This document shows positions 10,868-22,115 of a stretch of DNA of 64,000 bases, piece by piece. The position numbers and the translations under genes are program-made. The stretch is from Panopea generosa (lineage: Eukaryota; Mollusca; Bivalvia; Adapedonta; Hiatellidae). The notes beneath the pieces are model-generated. The model saw only the letters and a list, made by a program, of their open reading frames with translations, made no database searches and was not told the DNA's origin. The DNA is taken from contig CM055895.1 in NCBI GenBank assembly GCA_029582155.1, positions 49,705,750-49,769,749 of the forward strand, given 5' to 3'. Numbering within the stretch: the first letter of the stretch is position 1; each line of letters opens with the position of its first letter.

Positions 10868-13800
10868 TAAGTTTGCAGTTCGTATGTAACACGTGGGTAG
10901 GTATACAGCAGCAAGAAATGGGATGTAAGGAGTTTGCAGTTCGCGTGTAACATGTGGGTAGGTGCAAAGCAGCAAACTATGGTACGTGTGGTGTTTGCAT
11001 TTCTTGTACAATACGTGGGTAGGTGTACAGCAGCAAGAAATGATATGTGCGGAGTTTGCAGTTCGTTTGTAACATTTGGGTAGGTGCACAACAGTAAGAT
11101 ATGGGATGTGTGGAGTTTGCATAGCGTGTGTAACTCGTGGGTAGGTATACAGCAGCAAGATATGTGATGTGTGAAGTTTGCATTTCGTGTGTAACACGTG
11201 GGTAGATGTAAGCAGCAAGATATGGGATGTGTGGAATTTGCATTTTGTGTGAAACATTTGGGTAGATGTACAGCAGCAAGATATGGGATGAGTGGAGTTT
11301 GCAGTTCGCGTGTAACACGTGGGTAGGTGCAAAGCATGGTACGTGTGGTGTTTGCATTTCTTGTGTAACACGTGGGTAGGTGTACAGCAGCATGATATGG
11401 TACGTGTGGTGTTTGCATTTCTTGTGTAACACGTGGGTAGATGAACAGCAGCAAGAAATGATATGTGTGGAGTTTGCAGTTTGCATGTAGCATTTGGGTA
11501 GGTGTAAAACAGCAAGATATGGGATGTGTGGATTTTGCAGTTTCTGTGTAACATGTGTGTAGGTGTACAGCAGCAAAATATTGGATGTGTGGAGTTTGCA
11601 GTTCGTGTGTAACACGTGGGTAGGTGTAAGCAACAAGATATGGGATGTGTGGAGTTTGTTGTTTGTGTGTAACACGTCGGTAGGTGTACTTCAGCATGAT
11701 ATGAAATTGTTGTGTTACACATGGGTAGGTATACGGCAGCAAGATATAAGATTTATGGAGTTTGCAGTTCCTGTGGAACACGTGGGTAGGTGTACAGCAG
11801 CAAGGTATGAGATGTGTGGAGTTTGCATTTCATGTGTAACACGTGGGTAGGTGTACAGCAGCAAGATATGGGATGTGTGGAGTTTGTAGTTTGTGTGTAA
11901 CACGTGGGTAGGTGTACAGCAGCAAGATATGTGATATGTGGATTTTGCAGTTCCTGTGTAACATGTGGGTAGGTGTACAGCAGCAAAATATTGGATGTGT
12001 GGAGTTTGCAGTTGGTGTGTAACACGTGGGTAGGTGTAAAAAACAAGATATGGGATGTGTGGAGTTTGTAGTTTGTGTGTAACACGTCGGTAGGTGTACT
12101 TCAGCATGATATGAAATTGTTGAGTTTGCATTTCGTGTGTAACACGTAGGTGAACAGTTACAAAATATGGGATGACTGGAGTTTGCAGTTCATGTGTAAC
12201 ACGTGGGTATGTGTACAGCAGCAAGATATGGGATTGTGGAGTTTGCAGTTCGTGTGGAACACACAGGGAAGGTGTACAGCAGCAAGATATTGGATGTGTA
12301 GAGTTTGCAGTTCATGTGTAACACGTTGGTAGGTGTACAGCAACAAATTATGGGATGGTCGGAGTTTGCAGTTCGTGTGTAACACGTGGGTAGATGTAAG
12401 CAGCAAGATATGGGATGTGTGGAGTTTGAAGATCGTGTGTAGCAAGTGGGTAGGTGTACTGCAGCAAGATATGGGATGTGTGGAGTTTGCATTTCGTGCA
12501 TAACACGCGGATAGGTGTACAGCAGCAATATATGGGATGAGTTGAGTTTGCAGTTCGTGTGTAACACGTGGGTAGGTTTATAGCAGCAAAATATGGGATG
12601 TTGAGTTTGCAGTTCGTGTGTAACACGTGGGTAGTTGTCCAGCAGCATAATATAGGATATGTGGAGTTTGCAGTTTGTGTGTAACACGTGAGTAGGTGCA
12701 AAGCAGCAAGATATGGTACGTGTGGTGTTTGCATTTCTTGTGTAACACGTGGGTAGGTGTACAGCAGCAAGATATGATAGTGTGGAGGTAACGTTCGTGT
12801 ATAACATTTGGGTAGATGTACAACACAGCAAGATATGGGATGTGTGGTGTTATGGTAGGTGTAAAACAGCAAGATATGAGATGTGTGGAGTTTGAAGTTC
12901 GTGTGGAACACGAGGGTAGGTGTATAACATCAAGATATGGGATGTGTGAAGTTTGTAGTTCGTGTGTTACACGTGGTTAGGTGTACAGCAGCAATATATG
13001 GGATGTGTGGAGTTTGCATTTCGTGTATAACACGCGGGTAGGTGTACAGCTTCAAGATATGGGATGAGTTGAGTTTGCAGTTCGTGTGTAACACGTGGGT
13101 AGGTGTAAGCAGCAAGATATGAGATGTGTGGAATTTGTAGTTCGTGTGGAACATAAGATATGTGTACATCATCAAGATAAAGGAGATGTGGAGTTTGCAT
13201 TTCGTGTGTAACACGTGGGTACATATATGGGAAGTGTGGAGTTTGTAGTTCGTGTGGAACAAGAGCGTAGGTGTACAGTAGCAAGATATGGGATGTATGG
13301 AAATTGCATTTTGTGTGAAACATTTGGATAGATGTACAGCAGCAAGATATGGGATGAGTGGAGTTTGCAGTTCGTGCCTAACACGCGGATAAGTGAACAG
13401 CAGCAAGATATGGGATGAATGGAGTTTGCAGTTCGTGTGTTACACGTGGGTAGGTTTATAGCAGCAAAATATGGGATGTGTGGAGTTTGCAGTTCGTGTG
13501 TAACACGTGGGTAGGTGCAAAGCAGCATAATATAGGATGTGTGGAGTTTGCAGTTCGTGTGTAACACGTTGGTAGGTGCAAAGCAGCAAGATATGGTACG
13601 TGTGGTGTTTGTTTTTCTTGTGTAACACATGGGTAGGTGTACAGCAGCAAGATATGATATGTGTGGAGGTTACGTTCGTGTGTAACATTTTGGATAGGTG
13701 TACAACAGCAAGATAATGGATGTGTGGAGTTTGCAGTTCGTGTGGAACACGTGGGTCGGTGTAAAGCAGCAGATATGGGATGTGTGGAGTTTGTAGTTCG

Positions 13801-16800
13801 TGTGTAACACGTGGGAAGGTGTACTGCAGCATGATATGGGATGTGTGGAGTTTGCAATTCGTGTATTATACGTGGGTAGGTGTAAAACAGCAATATATGG
13901 GATGTGTGGAGTTTGCATTTCGTGTGTAACACGTGGTAGGTGTACTACAGTAATATATGGGATGTCTGAAGTTTGCATTTCGTGTATAACACGTGGGTAG
14001 GTGTACAGCAGCAAGATATTGGATGAGTGGAGTTTGCAGTTCGTGTGTAACACGTAGGTAGGTGTATAGCAGCAAAATATGGGACGTGTGAAGTTTTCAG
14101 TTCGTGTGGAACATAGGGTATGTGTACAGCATCAAAATATGGGATATGTGGGTACATATATGGGATGTGTGGAGTCTGTAGTTCGTGTGGAACACGTTAG
14201 TAGGTGTACAGCAGCAAGATATGGAATATGTGGAGTTTGTAGTTCGTGTATAAAACATGGGTAGGTGTACAACAGCAAGATCTGGGATGTGTTGAGTCTG
14301 TATTTCTTGTGTAACACATCGGTAGGTGTACAGCAGCAAGGTATGAGATGCGAGGAGTCTGTAGTTCTTGTGTAACACTTGGGTAGATGTACTGCAGCAG
14401 GATATGGGATGTATGGAGTTTGCAGTTTGCATGTAACATTTGGGTAGGTGTACAACAGCAAGATATGGGACGTGTGGAATTTGCAGTTCATGTGTTACAC
14501 ATGGGTAGGTATACAGCAGCAAGATATGAGATTTATGGAGTTTGCAGTTCCTGTGGAACACGTGGGTAGGTGTACAGCAGCAAGGTATGAGATGTGTGGA
14601 GTCTGCATTTCGTGTGTAACACGTGGGTAGGTGTAAGCAGCAAGATATGGTATGAGTGGAGTTTGCAGTTCGTGTATTACACGTGGGTAGGTGTACAACA
14701 TCAAGATATAGTATGTGTGGAGTTTGTAGTTCGTGTGTAACACGTGGGTATGTGTAAGCAGCAAGATATGGGATGTGTTGAGTTTGCAGTTCGTGTGTAA
14801 CACGTGGGTAGGTGTAAGCAGCAAGATATTGGATGTGTGGAGTTTGCAGTTCATATGTAACACGTGGGTAAATGTACAGCAGCAAGATATGGGATGAGTG
14901 CAGTTTGCAGTTCGTGTGTGACAAGTGGGTAGGTGTAAGCAGCAAGATATTGGATGAGTGGAGTTTGCAGTTCGTGTGTAACAAGTGGGTAGGTGTAAGC
15001 AGCAAGTCATGAGATGTGTGGAGTTTGTAATTCGTGTGATACACGTAGGTAGGTGTAAGAAGCAAGATATGGGATGAGTGGAGTTTGTAGTTCGTGTGTA
15101 ACACGTGGGTAAGTGTACAGCAGCAATATATTGGATGAGTGGAGTTTTCAGTCCGTGTGTAATACGTGGGTAGGTGTACAGCAGCCAGATATGGGATGTG
15201 TGGTGTTTGTAGTTCTTGTGTAACACGTGGGTAGGTGTTAGCAGCACGATATGGGATGTGTGGAGTTTGCAGTTCGTGTGGAACACGTGGGTAGGTGTAC
15301 AGTTCCAAGATATGGAATGTGTGGAGTTTGCAGTTCGTGTGTAACACGAGTGTATGTGAAAGCAGCAAGATATTGGATGAGTGGAGATTGTAGTTCGTGT
15401 GTAACACATGGGTAAATGTATAGCAGCAAAATATGGGATGAGTGGAGTTTGCAGTTCGTGTGTAACACGTGGGTAGGTGTACAGCAGCAAGATATGGGAT
15501 GTGTGGTGTTTGTAGTTCTTGTGTAACACGTGGTTAGGTGTACAGCAGCAAGATATGGGATGTGTGGTGTTTGTAGTTCTTGTGTAACACGTGGGTAGGT
15601 GTAAGCAGCAAGATAGGGATGAGTTGAGTTTGCATTCGTGTATAACACGTCGGTAGGTGTATAGCATCAATATATCGGATGTGTGGAGTTTGTAATTCGT
15701 GTGTAACACGTGGGTAGGTGTAAGCAGCACGATACGGGATGGGTGGAGTTTGCAGTTCGTGTATAACACCTGGGTAGGTGTACAGCAGCAAGATATGGGA
15801 TGTGTGAAGTTTGTAGTTCGTGTGTAACACGAGGGTAGGTGTAAGCAGCACGATATGGGATGTGTGAAGTTTGCATTTCGTGTGAAACACGTGGGTAGGT
15901 GTACAGCAGCAAGATATGTGATGTGTGGAGTTTGCAGTTCGTATGTTACATTTGGGTAGGTGTACAGCAGCGAGATATGGGATGTGTAGTGTCTGTAGTT
16001 CGTGTGGAACACGTGGGTAGGTGTAAGCAGCAAGATATGGTATGAGTGGTGTTTGCAGTTCGTGTGTATCACGTGGGTAAATGTACAGCAGCAAGATATG
16101 GGATGAGTGAAGTTTGCAGTTCGTGTGTAACACGTGGGTAGGTGTAAGCAGTAAGCTGTTAGATTTGTGGAGTTTGCAGTTCGTGTTGAACACGTGGGTA
16201 GGTGTAAGGAGCAAGATATGTGATGTGTGGAGTTTGTAGTTCTTGTGTAACACGTGGGTAGGTGTAAGCAGCAAGATATGGGATGGTTGGAATTTGCAGT
16301 TCGTGTGGAACACGTGCGTATGTGTACAGCAGCAAGATATGGGATAAGTGGAGTTTGCAGTTCGTGTGTAACACGTGTGTAGCACGTGGGTAGGTGTAAG
16401 CAGCAGGATATGGGATATGTGGAGTTTGTAGTTCGTGTGTAACACGTTGGTAGGTAAAATGCAGTAAGATATGGGATGTGTGGAGTCTGTTTTCGTGTGT
16501 AACACGTGGCTTAATGTACAGCAGCAAGATATGGGATGAGTGGAGTTTGCATTTCGTGTGTAACTAGTGGGTAGGTGTGAACAGCAAGATATGGAATGTG
16601 TGGAGTTTGTAATTCGTGTGTTTCACGTGAGAAGGTGTAAGCAGCAAAATATGGGATGAGTGGAGTTTGTAGTTCGTGTGTAACATGTGGGTACATATAT
16701 GGGATGTGTGGAGTCTGTAGTTCGTGTGGAACACGTTAATAGGTGTACAGCAGCAAGATATGGGATATGTGGAGTTTGTAGTTCGTGTATAAAACATGGT

Positions 16801-18702
16801 AAGTGTACAACAGCAAGATTTGGGATGTGTTGAGTCTGTATTTCGTGTGTAACACGTCGGTAGGTGTACAGCAGCAAGGTATGAGATGTGTGGAGTCTGT
16901 AGTTCGTGTAGAACACGGGTGTATGTGTATAACAGCATTATATTAGAGTTTGCAATCCGTGTGCAACACGTCGGTAGGTGTACAGCAGAAAGGTATGGGA
17001 TGTGTGGAGTTTGCATTTCGTGTGTAACACGCGGGTTGGTGTACTGCAACAAGTTATGGGGTATGTGGTGTGTAGTTCGTGTGTAACACGTTGGTAGGTG
17101 TACAGCAGCAAGATATGGGATGTGTTGAGTCTGTATTTCGCGTGGAACACGTGGGTAGGTGTACAGCAGCAAGGTATGAGCTGTGTGAAGTCTTTTATTC
17201 GTGTGTAACACGTCGGTAGGTGTTCTGCAGCAAGGTATGGGATATGTGGAATTTGCAGTTCGTGTCTAACATGTGGGTAGGTGTACAGCAGCAAGATATT
17301 GAATGTGTGGAGTTTGCTGTTCGTGTGTAACACGTGGCTATATGTACAGCAGCGAGATATGAGATGTGTGGAATTTGTAGTTCGTATGTAACACTTGGGT
17401 AGGCGTACAACAGCGATATATGAGATGTGTAGTGTCTGTAGTTCGTGTGGAACACGTGGGTAGGTGTACAGCAGCGAGATATGGGATTTTTGGAGTCTTT
17501 AGTTCATGTGTAACACGTGGGTAGGTGTACAACAGCAAGATATGGGACGTGTGGAGTTTTTATTCGTGTGTAACTCGTGGGAAGGTGTACAGCAGCAAGA
17601 TATGGGATGTGTGAAGTTTGTGTGTAACACGTTGACATGTGTACATCAGCAAGATATGGGATGTCTGTAGTTTGCAGTTCGTGTGTAACACCTGGGTATT
17701 GTACAGCAGCGAGATATTGGATTTTTGGAGTCTTTAGTTCGTGTGTAACGCGTGGGTAGGTGTACAGCAGCAAGAAATGGGATATGCAGTGTTTGTAATT
17801 CTTGTGTAACACGTGAGTAGGTGTACAACAGCAAGATATGGGATGTGTTGAATTTGTAGTTAATGTATAACACGTGGATAGGTGTACAGCAACAAGATAT
17901 AGGATGTGTACACTTTGCATTTTGTGTGTAACACGTGGGTTGGTGTACAGCAGCAAGATATGGGATATGTGGAGTTTGCAGTTCGTTTGTAACACGTGGG
18001 TAGGTGTACAGCAGCAAGATATGGGATGTGTGGAGTTTTTAGTTCGTGTGTAACTAATGGGTTGGTGTCCAGCAGCAAGATATTGGATGTGTGGAGTTTG
18101 TGTGTAACACATTGACATGTGTACATCAGCAAGATATGGATGTCTGTAGTTTGCAGTTCGTGTGTAACACGTCGGTAATTGTACAGCAGCAAGATGTGTG
18201 ATGTATGGAGTTTGCAGTTCGTGTTTAACTTTTAAGTGCGTGTACAGCAGCAAGATATGGGATGTGTTGAGTTTGCAGTTCTTGTGTAACACGTGGGTAG
18301 GTGTACATGGTCAAGATGTGTGATGAGTTGAGTTTACAGTTCGTGTGTAACACGTGGTTAGGTGTACAGCAGCAAGATATAGGAAGTGTACACTTTGCAT
18401 TTTGTGTGTAACACGTTGGTAGGTGTACTGCAACAAGTTATTGGATGTGTGGAGTTTGTAGTCCGTATGTAACACATGGGTAGCTGTACAGCAGCAAGAT
18501 ATGGGATATGTGGAGTTTGTAGTTTGTATGGAACACGTGGTTAGGTGTATAGCAGCAATGTATAGGATGTGTGTAATATGTAGTTCGTGTGGAACACGTG
18601 GGTAGGTGTGCTGCAGCAAGATATGGGATGTGTGGAATTTGTAGTTCCTGTGTAACACGTGGGTAGGCGTACAGCAGCAAGATATGGAATGTGTGGAATT
18701 AC
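10868..18702. repeat. 61-bp satellite array, about 128 units
   Basis: Head-to-tail units with the core 'gtttgcagttcgtgtgtaac', 'acgtgggtaggtgtacagca', 'gcaagatatgggatgtgtgg' repeat at 61-bp spacing for 7.8 kb with single-base changes and small indels. Most units contain the palindrome CACGTG. Larger blocks are duplicated: 12641-12800 recurs about 880 bp later at 13521-13680, 11715-11850 resembles 14495-14640, and 14145-14360 resembles 16690-16890, so local higher-order amplification has occurred. The minus-strand consensus has no stop codon in any frame; because 61 is not a multiple of three, a frame cycles through all three readings every 183 bp. This explains ORFs up to 525 codons (14495-16072). 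Confidence 0.98.
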
Positions 18703-18761
18703 CTACATGCTTATAAAAATGGAGAAAAAAAAACAACAACATTTTGTTAAAGTTTTAACCA

Positions 18762-19925
18762 TTAATCTGTTTGAGGTAGTCGTAAGATCGTGACATATAA
18801 AGTAACAATTTCTTTCTCACTGCTATTTGGCTCATTTTTCGTCGTGGGTGATTTGTCGAAAACAGTTTGAATGAATTTACATTTCTCTAATGTTTTTGTA
18901 GCATTCTTCTTGTTCGTTTTGTGTTTATTTCCATGAACCATTTTTAACGATTGTTTCGTTTTGTTCGTGATCTTAAGCTTCGTTTTGGGATTTTTCATCA
19001 AAATTACCTCCTTTGCTCGATTCATCCTGTGTATTGATTTCTGACCATCCAACTGCACCATATCGTTTTTTGTGCTCTTTGCTGCATTACAATGGCCCTT
19101 TCTTTTTCTTATTTGTCTTTTATTACATTCGATAGCACGTATTTCGTTGACCTTTAGCGGTATATTTTGAGCTGTTGTGGTATCGTTTTTAAAGATTCTT
19201 TCACGTTGGCCTTGATTGTTTATCTTACTGGAGAGCAAACTTTTATCCAAAGTGTGATCCTGTCTAGATACTGTTTTACAAAGGTGTGATATATTTCTAC
19301 CTGGTGTATATGTTCTGCTTTCGTTGTTACCGTCGTCGACTTTTATACAAAACGCGTTTGGTTCCAAAGCATGCTCCCTAGCTGCAGTTTTGTTTTCTCT
19401 CTGTTTACAAAGAGTGGTGAGAAATGGTTCGTTTGGTTTTAAACTTTTCTTTATGGTGACATAGGCATCAGCATGATCTCTTTTATTTCTACCAACAGCA
19501 TCTTCACTAAATATTGAACTGTTGTCGTTCCTATCGCTAGGCAAATGTACTGTAGATCCTTCATAGTCAAGTTTCCATCGCTTCATTGTGTTAACGGTAG
19601 ACTCGTCACCTCCCGACAAACATGTTCGCTCTTCTGTCAGCACGCTATCCATTTCTGTACTAGGGCCTGCATTATTATCATCGTCTTCGTCCATTGTGTC
19701 ACCTTCACACGAATCAGCCTTTTTGGAAATGATCTTCTTGGAAAAAAGAGCTCGCTTTCTTTTCATGGCAAGTCTGGCGGACTTGCGACGCTTAAGTAAA
19801 ACCTTATGAAGAAGTCCATTCGACTCGATTTTTACTGGAATTGTGAATCTCACGCGCTTGTTGTTTTTACGCTTCGTTTCTGATAGTATTTCCATACTTG
19901 TCAACTGACTGGACAAGTTTATCAC
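18762..19925 (-). CDS. Lys/Arg-rich putative nuclear protein, long (probably terminal) exon
   Basis: I do not recognise this protein. Seen: 387 codons open to a TAA at 18762-18764. The 5' end of the frame begins with GTG, not ATG; directly upstream is CTGTCTTTACAG, a good splice acceptor, so this is probably a 3' exon whose partner exons were not found. The first internal Met is residue 11. Residues 23-27 (KRVRF) fit the RVxF docking motif for protein phosphatase 1. Residues 45-64 are strongly basic and read like a nuclear localisation signal; 76-85 is an acidic patch (DTMDEDDDNN); 312-350 is again lysine-rich. The rest is polar and looks disordered. The stop codon lies only 60 bases from the satellite, so the 3' UTR must be very short or run into it. 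Phosphatase binding is inference from a short motif. Confidence 0.6.
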   Translation of the reverse strand: MINLSSQLTSMEILSETKRKNNKRVRFTIPVKIESNGLLHKVLLKRRKSARLAMKRKRALFSKKIISKKADSCEGDTMDEDDDNNAGPSTEMDSVLTEERTCLSGGDESTVNTMKRWKLDYEGSTVHLPSDRNDNSSIFSEDAVGRNKRDHADAYVTIKKSLKPNEPFLTTLCKQRENKTAAREHALEPNAFCIKVDDGNNESRTYTPGRNISHLCKTVSRQDHTLDKSLLSSKINNQGQRERIFKNDTTTAQNIPLKVNEIRAIECNKRQIRKRKGHCNAAKSTKNDMVQLDGQKSIHRMNRAKEVILMKNPKTKLKITNKTKQSLKMVHGNKHKTNKKNATKTLEKCKFIQTVFDKSPTTKNEPNSSEKEIVTLYVTILRLPQTD

Positions 19926-19930
19926 ATCTG

Positions 19931-21060
19931 TAAAGACAGTTATATGTTTATAAGTTGGGAATATGCATATTGTTTTGCGATCGATATAATCTTATAGATA
20001 CCACAGAACATTTCATCAAAAGAGTGTTCTCGGGTGTTCGAGCAAACCGCTGCCCAAACACTTAAAATTATATGAGAAAGTTTACTGCCCGTCGCTTGCT
20101 TAAAGACGAGGATTCTATTCAGATTCATGATCACTAGTCAACAATAATACTGGTTGTCATGGGCGAATCCAGGAAGCAGTTTAAAGGCGGCGTACTTAGG
20201 GGCGCAATACAAAATCTGAAAGGACACGCATGTTTTTCAGTAGAAATACAGAGAATTTTAATAAAATATAGTAGTTTAGAGGGTGGGGTGGGGTGGGCGT
20301 ACGCTGTTTTTGTAAAAGAGTAGATCCGCCATTGCATTGGTCCTCCTATATGATATGTAATAAGTTTGGATATTGCATTAACGAATTTAATAAATGTTAT
20401 CAATGAAAACTATAATTGAATAATACAGGAAATTAAATTGCACACTAGTTGCTATGTATTGCAAAAACATGCGCTGGAGTTTATACTAATATATTTAATC
20501 ATAAACAATAAGTCGCAATGGTGCTTATACCGAAAATGACACACATTTTTTTACAATTCTCCATCTTTGATACAACTTTGTCCGGATTAAAGCACCATCC
20601 AGATATAGTGTCTTTTTTTTTTTTTTTTTTTTGTAATTGTAACGGCATGTTAAGGATGTTAGAGAAAACATTAATCACCTATGTTAGTCGTGATATCCTT
20701 TGTTGCAGTTTCTCCGAACGAGTCCTTATGCCTCTTCGGAGAGTTGCCTTCGTCCATGGCTGAAATGAACATTTCATTAACAAATGTACGTTACTGATTA
20801 ACTCATATACATTAATATATGGATCTATAGCAAAAACGTTAATTTATAATTTAGCTTCAATCAGATTTAATCGAACATATCATTAGATATGGGCAAAGAC
20901 ATATAAACATATAATTAAGTTACTGATATGTACAATTTACAAAATACATAAAAGTATCTCAAAACAATGAAAATATAAACCACTCCAATAGATGAAAACA
21001 ACATCTGCCAATATGATAGCTGTTAGTAGCTATGGCATTTGCTGATAGGTTTCAACTACT
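19931..21060. other. Non-coding region with a poly-T run
   Basis: Upstream exons of the lysine-rich protein should lie here or further right, but I found none. A T run occupies about 20612-20632. The segment 20158-20337 has ends that look like a decayed inverted repeat (CATGGGCGAATCCAGG on the left; on the right, read on minus, CAATGGCGGATCTACT), possibly a short DNA-transposon remnant. Confidence 0.4.
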
Positions 21061-21089
21061 GACATAGTTGGGACAGAACAGGTTACAGT

Positions 21090-21515
21090 TGTCACTCTTT
21101 ACGGGCCTGTCGAGCAGGACGGGTGTGCTTGGCGCTCTCCAGCCTTTAAAAAAAAGTATCAGCTCAGTCACAAGTTCTTTACACGTCTGTCCAGCAGGAC
21201 GGGTGTGCTGTCAACTCAGTCGCAAGCTCTTTACACACCTGTCGAGCAGAACGTGTGTGCTTGGCGCGCTCCAGCCTTCAAAAAAGTATCAACTCAGTCA
21301 TGAGCTCTTTACACGCCTGTCCAGCAGGACGGGTGTGCTGTCAACTCAATCACAAGCTCTTTACGCGCCTGTCGAGCAGAAAAGGTGTACTTGGCGCGTT
21401 CCAGCCTTCGAAAAAGTATCAACTCAATTACAAGCTCTTTACGCGCCTGTCGAGCAGGAAGGGTGTACTTGGCGCGCTCCAGCCTTCAACAAAGTATCAA
21501 CTGGGTCACAAGCTC
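21090..21515. repeat. 78-bp/52-bp minisatellite
   Basis: Long units of 78 bp ('ctctttacgcgcctgtcgag', 'cttggcgcgctccagcc', 'aaaaagtatcaactca') alternate with 52-bp units that lack the 'tggcgcgctccagcc' segment. The 184-codon plus-strand ORF over it (21068-21622) is a repeat by-product. Confidence 0.9.
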
Positions 21516-21534
21516 TTACGTTTACTTATTTAGG

Positions 21535-21725
21535 TTACTTCGATTGTGAAACAACTTACAACTTAGGCAAATTACGCTCGAAGTTTTCCTGGGTAGAATC
21601 AGTACTAAGCATATGCGGATAAGTGTCTTGCTCAAGGACACTACGCATAGCCGTGACGGATGATCAAACATACTACCCTCCAATCATGGATTCGATGCTC
21701 TACCACCGGACCGCGTGTTCCACGT
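21535..21725 (-). repeat. tRNA-derived SINE, family 2
   Basis: Contains 'agtactaagcatatgcggat', 'gtgtcttgctcaaggacact' and a head ending 'gctctaccaccggaccgcgt'. It directly abuts the 78-bp minisatellite. Confidence 0.8.
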
Positions 21726-21909
21726 AGTTATTTTGTCATACGTTGTGATTTTTGCATGCGATATTTCACATTGCTCGAGTTTTTACATTTTTAACGTGGC
21801 CCTATACAGAATTGTATTGTCTGTATAACGAGAGTAGCAAATATATTTAAATAATCATCGTTCGACTGGAACCACAATCAGCTCTAATCGTATAGCTCTA
21901 CAAGAATCA

Positions 21910-22115
21910 AACCGCAGCGGTAGTCTAGTGGTAGGGCACCCGTCTCGCATGCGGAAGGTCGTGGATTCTGTCCCCATCTGGGTCATACCAAAGTTTTGAA
22001 AAATGGTACTAGAGGCTTCTTCGCTTGGCGATCATCTTTTAAATGATAGTTCTAGGTCTGGTTGGCCCGGTGTCAGTATAATGTGACTGGATGGGGTATC
22101 ATGCCATGTGTTTGC
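21910..22115 (+). repeat. tRNA-derived SINE, family 3
   Basis: Head: 'gcggtagtctagtggtaggg', 'cacccgtctcgcatgcggaa', 'ggtcgtggattc'. The body ends with 'gatggggtatcatgccatgt'. It is the inverse of the copy at 9655-9855. Confidence 0.8.

Noticed and set aside
10868-18702. CRISPR-like regular array
   Set aside because: The units are directly tandem with no unique spacers, and the genome is eukaryotic.
10798-18742. Dozens of Cys/His-rich minus-strand ORFs up to 525 codons
   Set aside because: They follow from a 61-bp repeat with no stop codon on that strand, appear in all three frames at once, and break at every indel.
21068-21622. 184-codon plus-strand ORF
   Set aside because: It is the reading of the 78-bp/52-bp minisatellite and runs into a SINE.
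21908-21985. Functional tRNA gene with a CATG anticodon-loop region
   Set aside because: It continues into a body shared with 9655-9855, and the stems are mismatched.
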